From UBA11524 sp963642705 (lineage in GTDB: Bacteria; Bacillota; Clostridia; Christensenellales; Aristaeellaceae), in the NCBI GenBank assembly GCA_963642705.1, contig CAVIHU010000008.1, positions 1 through 64,000 on the forward strand: DNA of 64,000 nt. Reading direction: 5' to 3'. This document shows positions 59,838 to 64,000 of the stretch, in pieces. Each line of letters opens with the position of its first letter. The first letter of the stretch is position 1. The position numbers and the translations under genes are program-made. A model generated the notes under the pieces. The model was not told the DNA's origin and searched no databases. It saw only the letters and a list, made by a program, of their open reading frames with translations.

Positions 59838-61397
59838 TCAGTTCTGAGCGTCCAGATACGCCTGCACCTGGTCAATCACCGCCTGGCGGATGACCTCGAT
59901 GCCTGCCGCCTGCGCACGCTGCCAGTACTCATCCAGCTTTGCAGCCGTATCAGCACCGTAGGTGCCGTGCATGAGCGGACGGATATACTCGCTCTGCACC
60001 GCCGAGACTGCCGCATAAGCCGTCGTCAGTTCGGGCGTTGCCTGATTGTCAAACGTGAAGCCGTCCAGAACGGAAGAGGTATAGCTGCTGGGATTGTTCT
60101 GGTAGTTCACCATGGTCTTGACGTCATCCGGCAGCGCTGCATTCGTGCGCACGAAGTTCGGGTTCCAGGTCATTTCATAGCCTGGGAAGCTGTACTGCGT
60201 GTTGTTGTCCAGCTTCGTGTACTCGCCTTCTTCGTTCAACTCGAAATCCTCGCCTGCAATACCAAGCTCGAACAGGTCATGATTTTCTTCACTCTGGAAG
60301 ATCCAGTCAATGAACTTCATTGCGACATCGATGTTCTTGCTGTAGTACGGCACGCAGAGGAAGTTCCACGCGGTCTGACCGGACGTGACGTAGTAGCCTT
60401 CTTCCATGTTGCGCAAACCTTCATTGTACACATACATGCCGATCGATGCGCCTTCGATTTTGCCGATTTCACGTGCGTAGGTCTCGTAGTTGCTGATGTT
60501 TCCCTCGATGGCTGCGACAAGACCGGTGAAGAACAAATTGTTTGCCGCGTCATCCTCGGTGATGGAATTTGGCTGGGTGTACTGCGCCCACTTCGTCAAA
60601 TTTTCAATAGCACGGGTATTGCGGGTGTTGGTCGTGTAGGGCTCCGGGAAGGATTCGCTGTAGGAATCCGGTGCGCCGAGTGTCGTTGCGCCAAGCACCG
60701 TTTTGCCGTCTTCACTGATGGCAACCTCAAATTCCATGCCGACGGACGTGCCGCTGCCGGTGATTTCGAAGATGTTTGCCTGCTTCTTTTCCATGATGTC
60801 CAGATCAAGATAGTACATGGCGCGGCTGCCGCCTACACCGAACGGTGCGACCATGTCCGTTTCATTTGCCTGAACCGCTTTGAAGTATTCCTCGAGCGCT
60901 TCGTTGCTGTCAATCTTGATGCCGTACTTTTCCGCCAGATCAGCGCGGTAGAAAATGCACTGGATGTCATTGGCAGCCTGCGTGAATGGAATGGCGTAGA
61001 TGGCGCCGTCTTCCTCCGTCACCTGAGCCAGATAGCTCTCAGAGAATGCCGCCTTCAGGCCCGGGTAATCATCGTTGTTGAAATAGCTCGACAGATCGGC
61101 GTACATTTCCTGATTGATCATGGACGACAGGTTCATCCAGTACGCATCAAAGACAAGATCTGCCGTTTCCTCGTTGCCCATGAGCAGCGGGAGCTTTTCG
61201 CGGTGATCCGCGCCGGTGTTCCAAACGATGTTCAGGCGGATATCAAGTCCGGAATCCTCGTAGAACTTCTCCAGCACCTTGTCCATGTTCTGTGCCTGTC
61301 CGAAGAGATAAATCTTAATCTCCGTTTCGGCGCAAGCCGGAACAACGAGCAGCAGCATCATAGCCGCTGCGAGCAGCAGAGAGACAAACTTTTTCAT
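59838..61397 (-). CDS. Extracellular sugar-binding protein with DUF3502-type C-terminus
   Basis: 519-residue binding protein of the LplA/YtcQ type that feeds the two permeases encoded upstream. The N-terminus has a signal peptide with a weak lipobox (VVPAC, residue 22). The family 1 solute-binding fold spans most of the protein, and the C-terminus carries the DUF3502-like stretch (VLDGFTFDNQATPELTTAYAAVSAVQSEYIRPLMHGTYG...). GAGGAGG lies before the ATG. Binding proteins of this class carry uronate-containing oligosaccharides from pectin or glycosaminoglycan, in line with the GH88 gene downstream. Confidence 0.92.
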   Translation of the reverse strand: MKKFVSLLLAAAMMLLLVVPACAETEIKIYLFGQAQNMDKVLEKFYEDSGLDIRLNIVWNTGADHREKLPLLMGNEETADLVFDAYWMNLSSMINQEMYADLSSYFNNDDYPGLKAAFSESYLAQVTEEDGAIYAIPFTQAANDIQCIFYRADLAEKYGIKIDSNEALEEYFKAVQANETDMVAPFGVGGSRAMYYLDLDIMEKKQANIFEITGSGTSVGMEFEVAISEDGKTVLGATTLGAPDSYSESFPEPYTTNTRNTRAIENLTKWAQYTQPNSITEDDAANNLFFTGLVAAIEGNISNYETYAREIGKIEGASIGMYVYNEGLRNMEEGYYVTSGQTAWNFLCVPYYSKNIDVAMKFIDWIFQSEENHDLFELGIAGEDFELNEEGEYTKLDNNTQYSFPGYEMTWNPNFVRTNAALPDDVKTMVNYQNNPSSYTSSVLDGFTFDNQATPELTTAYAAVSAVQSEYIRPLMHGTYGADTAAKLDEYWQRAQAAGIEVIRQAVIDQVQAYLDAQN

Positions 61398-61453
61398 ACC
61401 AGAAACCTCCTCTATTTTTTCTCCGCGTCTATGCGCGGTAGATTCGATGTGAA

Positions 61454-62371
61454 TCAGCCCTTTACTGAACCGACAATCAGGCCGGATGTGAAATACTTCT
61501 GCGCAAACGGATACGCAAGGATAATCGGACCTATGGTAACAATTGCGGTTGCCATCTTCGTGGTCGTTGACGGCAGGCTGCTCATATCAACCGCGAAGCC
61601 TGCCTGGGAGGACATTTGCTTGAGCAGTTCAATGTTTCGCAGCATCCTCATGATCAGGTACTGCAGTGGATACAGCGACGTGTCCTCGATATAAAGCATC
61701 GCATTGAACCACTGATTCCAGTAGGCGACCAAATAGAACAGCGAAACGGTCGCCAGCGCCGGCAGTGATACCGGCAGAATAATCTGCCAGAGAATGCGAA
61801 CATCATTCGCACCATCGATTCTCGCGCTTTCGTGCAATTCAGCCGGAATCGCCGCGAAGAAGTTGCGCAGCAGAAACAGGTTCCACGGGTTCACCAGCAC
61901 CGGCAGAATCAGCACCCAGATGGTATCGCGCATGTTCAGGTATTTGGCAATGAGCATGTACGTCGGCACAAGACCGCCGCTGAAAAGCATGGTGAAGTAG
62001 ACGAAGAAGGAGATTTTCCCGCGGTAGCGCACCTTCTGCACCGAAAGCGGATAGGCCATCATGGCGGTCACAATCATGGACAGAAGTGTCCCGATGACAG
62101 CCACAAAGATGGATACCTTGTAGCTGTCATAAATCTGATCCGTCTGGAACAGCATGTTGTATGCCTGCAGTGTGAACGACTTCGGCAGCAGACTGTAACC
62201 CTCGCGCAGCAGCGTCCGTTCATCGCTGAAGGATGCACTGATGGCGACCAGGAACGGAATCACGCATAGCGCGCAGAATATGAGAATCAGCGCGCAGATC
62301 ACCGCATCCATCGCGGTGAACTGTTTACGTGACGAAAGAGGCTGTTTTTTCTGACGAAGAGAATGATCCAT
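61454..62371 (-). CDS. Carbohydrate ABC transporter permease, LplC/YtcP-like
   Basis: 305-residue permease with six membrane segments. Typical blocks are FAAIPAELHESARIDGANDVRILWQIILPVSLPALATVSLFYLVAYWNQWFNAMLYI and the end FTSGLIVGSVKG. The ATG at 62371 follows GGGGGAAGCAAG; 18 further in-frame codons upstream overlap the other permease gene and are rejected. It forms the channel with 62388-63332; no ATPase gene is nearby, as usual for this class, which borrows a common MsmK/MsmX-type ATPase. Confidence 0.93.
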   Translation of the reverse strand: MDHSLRQKKQPLSSRKQFTAMDAVICALILIFCALCVIPFLVAISASFSDERTLLREGYSLLPKSFTLQAYNMLFQTDQIYDSYKVSIFVAVIGTLLSMIVTAMMAYPLSVQKVRYRGKISFFVYFTMLFSGGLVPTYMLIAKYLNMRDTIWVLILPVLVNPWNLFLLRNFFAAIPAELHESARIDGANDVRILWQIILPVSLPALATVSLFYLVAYWNQWFNAMLYIEDTSLYPLQYLIMRMLRNIELLKQMSSQAGFAVDMSSLPSTTTKMATAIVTIGPIILAYPFAQKYFTSGLIVGSVKG

Positions 62372-62387
62372 CTTGCTTCCCCCTTTC

Positions 62388-63332
62388 TCAGAACAGTGCG
62401 CTGTCCGGTTCCAGCTTCCGGGCAATGCCGTTTACACAGAGGATGAACACAAAACCGAGAACGGATTGGAACAATCCTGTCGCAGAGCTCATGCCGTAAT
62501 TCCGAAGCGTGCGCATCATGCGGTACACATATGTATCGATGACGTCCGTCGTCGAGAAAATCAGGCTGTTGTCGCCAACCAGCGCATAAATCATGCCGAA
62601 ATCGCCGTAGAAGATGCGTCCGACGCTGAACAGGCTCATCAGGATGATTGTGGGCTTCAGAATAGGCAATGTAATCCGCGTGATCTTCTGCATCCGCGTC
62701 GCGCCGTCAATATCGGCAGCCTCATAAATTTGCGGGTCAATACCGACGATTGTCGCAATGTACACAATGGTGCCGTAGCCTGCCCCCTGCCAAATCTTGA
62801 GGAATACGAGGATGCTCGGCCAGCAGGACGCGGTGCTGTAGATATCAACCGTCACGCCCATCTGTTGCAGCGCTCTGGAAATCATGCCTGTGTTGGTGTC
62901 GATAAAGGCGTCCAGGAACAGCGCGATCACCGTCCAGGAAACAAAATTCGGCAGAATGGAGATCGTCTGCGTAATCCGCTTGAACTTCCGGTTCTTCACT
63001 TCGCTGAACAAAATCGCCAGAAACACGCTCATGGCTGTCGTGAAGATGATAAACAGGATGTTGAGGAAAAGCGTATTGCCGGTAATCCGCCAGATATCGC
63101 CCGTGGCAAAAAGAAACTTGAAATTGTTGATGCCGTTAAAGGAGGAACCGAAAATGCCCTTCCTCATGGAATAATCCTGGAAAGCAATCACCAGGCCGCC
63201 CATCGGCAAATAGCTGAAAACCAGAAAAAAGATGACGCCGGGCACTGTCAGCAGATAGAGAAAAAAATTCTGATGCATCTCGTGGAAAAATCCGTCACGA
63301 TGTTTCTTCTTTCCCGCAACGATTGCTTTCAT
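62388..63332 (-). CDS. Carbohydrate ABC transporter permease, LplB/YteP-like
   Basis: 314-residue permease. It has an N-terminal basic region (KKKHRDGFFHEMHQNFFLYLLTVPGVIFFLVFSYLPMGGLVIAFQDY), six membrane segments and the coupling loop IYEAADIDGATRMQKITRITLPILKPTI. The ATG at 63332 comes after AAGGAAG; the codon before it (GTG) is also in frame. First gene of an operon of six (two permeases, binding protein, dehydrogenase, GH88, nitrilase), and downstream of an AraC regulator on the same strand that may activate it. Confidence 0.93.
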   Translation of the reverse strand: MKAIVAGKKKHRDGFFHEMHQNFFLYLLTVPGVIFFLVFSYLPMGGLVIAFQDYSMRKGIFGSSFNGINNFKFLFATGDIWRITGNTLFLNILFIIFTTAMSVFLAILFSEVKNRKFKRITQTISILPNFVSWTVIALFLDAFIDTNTGMISRALQQMGVTVDIYSTASCWPSILVFLKIWQGAGYGTIVYIATIVGIDPQIYEAADIDGATRMQKITRITLPILKPTIILMSLFSVGRIFYGDFGMIYALVGDNSLIFSTTDVIDTYVYRMMRTLRNYGMSSATGLFQSVLGFVFILCVNGIARKLEPDSALF

Positions 63333-63370
63333 CACGTGCGCTTCCTTTCTTTACGCTTTCTGATGGCTTA

Positions 63371-63399
63371 ATTGTCTGATAATTTGCCTGTTTTGACAA
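63371..63399 (-). promoter_or_regulatory. Possible promoter of the Lpl-type operon
   Basis: On the minus strand TTGTCA (63399-63394), 17 bases, GACAAT (63376-63371). TTGTC and GACAA are inverted copies of each other, so this could also be a regulator site. Confidence 0.45.
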
Positions 63400-63432
63400 G
63401 TACGGAAAAAGCGCACTTTTTGAATTTTCGCA

Positions 63433-63467
63433 AAAACAAACACCCTGTGTTTTTTTACAGGGTGTTT
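63433..63467 (-). terminator. Terminator of the AraC regulator gene
   Basis: AAACACCCTGT (63438-63448) pairs perfectly with ACAGGGTGTTT (63457-63467). On the minus strand TGTTTTTG follows. The regulator stop codon lies at the foot of the loop. Confidence 0.9.
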
Positions 63468-64000
63468 GATGAATTCCGCTGCTTTTCGGCGCGGTATGCG
63501 TATGCTGTTTTGCCGGTGCATTTCTTAAACACGACGTAGAAATAACGGCTGTCCGAAAAACCGACCAGCTTTCCGATTTCCTTTGCCGTCAGCGATGTTT
63601 CCTCCAGCAGGCGGCATGCTTTTTCCATCCGCAGCTGCTGAATATAATCCTTCGGGGACGGATAACCGAAGTCCTTGAACAGCGCACGAACGGAATTGGT
63701 CGAAAGGCTCATCCTGTCGGCAATTGCATTGATGTTGAGGTCTGCGTCCGACAGCCCCTCCTCAATCAGCCGGAGCACTGCATTCATTTGCTCCCGCCTG
63801 CGCTCTTGATTCTGCGTATCCGCACTGTATTCAATGGTACGGATTCCGAACTGCCGGACAACGCAATTGATTTCCTCCAGATAGGAGCATGCTGCAACGG
63901 CATTCAAGACCTCGATAAGCCCGCATTCCATGCGCACCTCATTCGACATACGCCTGTAAAGCTCAATCAGCAGATGATGAATCAGTACGCGTGCATATTC
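63455..64000 (-). CDS. AraC-family transcriptional regulator, C-terminal part
   Basis: Incomplete at the window edge: the frame is open from base 64000 with no stop, so only the last 181 residues are visible. The AraC-type DNA-binding domain (two helix-turn-helix units) occupies the last hundred residues: INAIADRMSLSTNSVRALFKDFGYPSPKDYIQQLRMEKACRLLEETSLTAKEIGKLVGFSDSRYFYVVFKKCTGKTAYAYR. The visible part before it is helical (residues such as LEEINCVVRQFGIRTIEY) and would link to a sensor or receiver domain outside the window. It lies just upstream of the Lpl-type operon in the same direction, the usual place for its activator. Confidence 0.92.
   Translation of the reverse strand, partial: EYARVLIHHLLIELYRRMSNEVRMECGLIEVLNAVAACSYLEEINCVVRQFGIRTIEYSADTQNQERRREQMNAVLRLIEEGLSDADLNINAIADRMSLSTNSVRALFKDFGYPSPKDYIQQLRMEKACRLLEETSLTAKEIGKLVGFSDSRYFYVVFKKCTGKTAYAYRAEKQRNSSNTL

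Noticed and set aside
59463..61694. Long open frame (743 codons) on the plus strand
   Set aside because: Antisense across two real genes (dehydrogenase and binding protein) and their gap, so it cannot be a true gene.
1..64000. tRNA, rRNA, CRISPR array, riboswitch or prophage
   Set aside because: No cloverleaf with a T-arm consensus, no regular direct repeats with spacers, no convincing riboswitch core and no phage structural genes were found on reading both strands.

Overview
The window reads as chromosome of an anaerobic, fermentative, plant-glycan-using Clostridia-type bacterium (Bacillota, gut or rumen style). This rests on strong AGGAGG ribosome sites, TTGACA/TATAAT promoters with 17-base spacers, frequent TTG and GTG starts, many carbohydrate ABC importers, a BspA-type leucine-rich-repeat surface protein, GH3/GH36/GH88 enzymes and a lactaldehyde-reductase-type dehydrogenase. 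The family cannot be fixed from the sequence. No rRNA, tRNA, CRISPR array or prophage was seen.

Layout. 1-1.1 kb: IS481-like transposase cut by the window edge. 1.1-3.1 kb: pyroglutamyl peptidase and fucO. 3.5-19.5 kb: a sugar-acquisition locus with two secreted nucleoside-hydrolase-like Sde182/DUF1593 paralogues, a FucU mutarotase, a LacI regulator, a ribose-type ABC importer with a DUF2291 partner, a fucose/arabinose-isomerase-like protein, a split transketolase, an FGGY kinase and a PfkB kinase. 19.7-22.7 kb: a MalFG-type ABC operon whose binding protein is frameshifted. 23-26 kb: an LRR surface protein. 26.4-32.2 kb: a two-component system divergent from a beta-helix/esterase fusion, a phosphodiester glycosidase-like protein and a small membrane protein. 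32.4-37.6 kb: an operon for an alpha/beta hydrolase, an FMN hydroxyacid oxidase, GH3, DUF554 and beta-phosphoglucomutase. 37.7-50.1 kb: MATE exporter, unknown secreted protein, complete Opp/Dpp-type importer, YdjC-type deacetylase, alpha/beta hydrolase and a TetR regulator. 50.4-56.4 kb: a CBM9-like secreted protein, secreted GH3 and GH36 alpha-galactosidase. 56.7-64 kb: an Lpl-type ABC importer operon with GH88, a hydroxyacid dehydrogenase and a nitrilase-family protein, preceded by an AraC regulator that runs off the window.

How the parts fit. The 3.5-19.5 kb locus can be read as one pathway: secreted glycosidic-bond cleavage, sugar import, mutarotation, isomerisation, phosphorylation, then a two-carbon transfer by the split transketolase. 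No fuculose-type aldolase is present. This resembles transketolase-based pentose or branched-pentose routes, and a FucO-type enzyme could dispose of a short aldehyde. The substrate is unknown. A near-palindromic operator (TTAGAAC-GT-GTTCTAA or a variant) lies in the MATE, hydrolase/GH3 and Opp promoters, which suggests one regulon, perhaps under the TetR protein.

Repeats shape the window. A MITE-like family with ends AAGGCAAYACCGCAC / GTGCGGTATTGCCTT occurs as full, short or core-only copies at nine places, nearly all directly at gene 3' ends. A separate 70-bp palindromic element occurs twice in opposite orientation, 46.8 kb apart.
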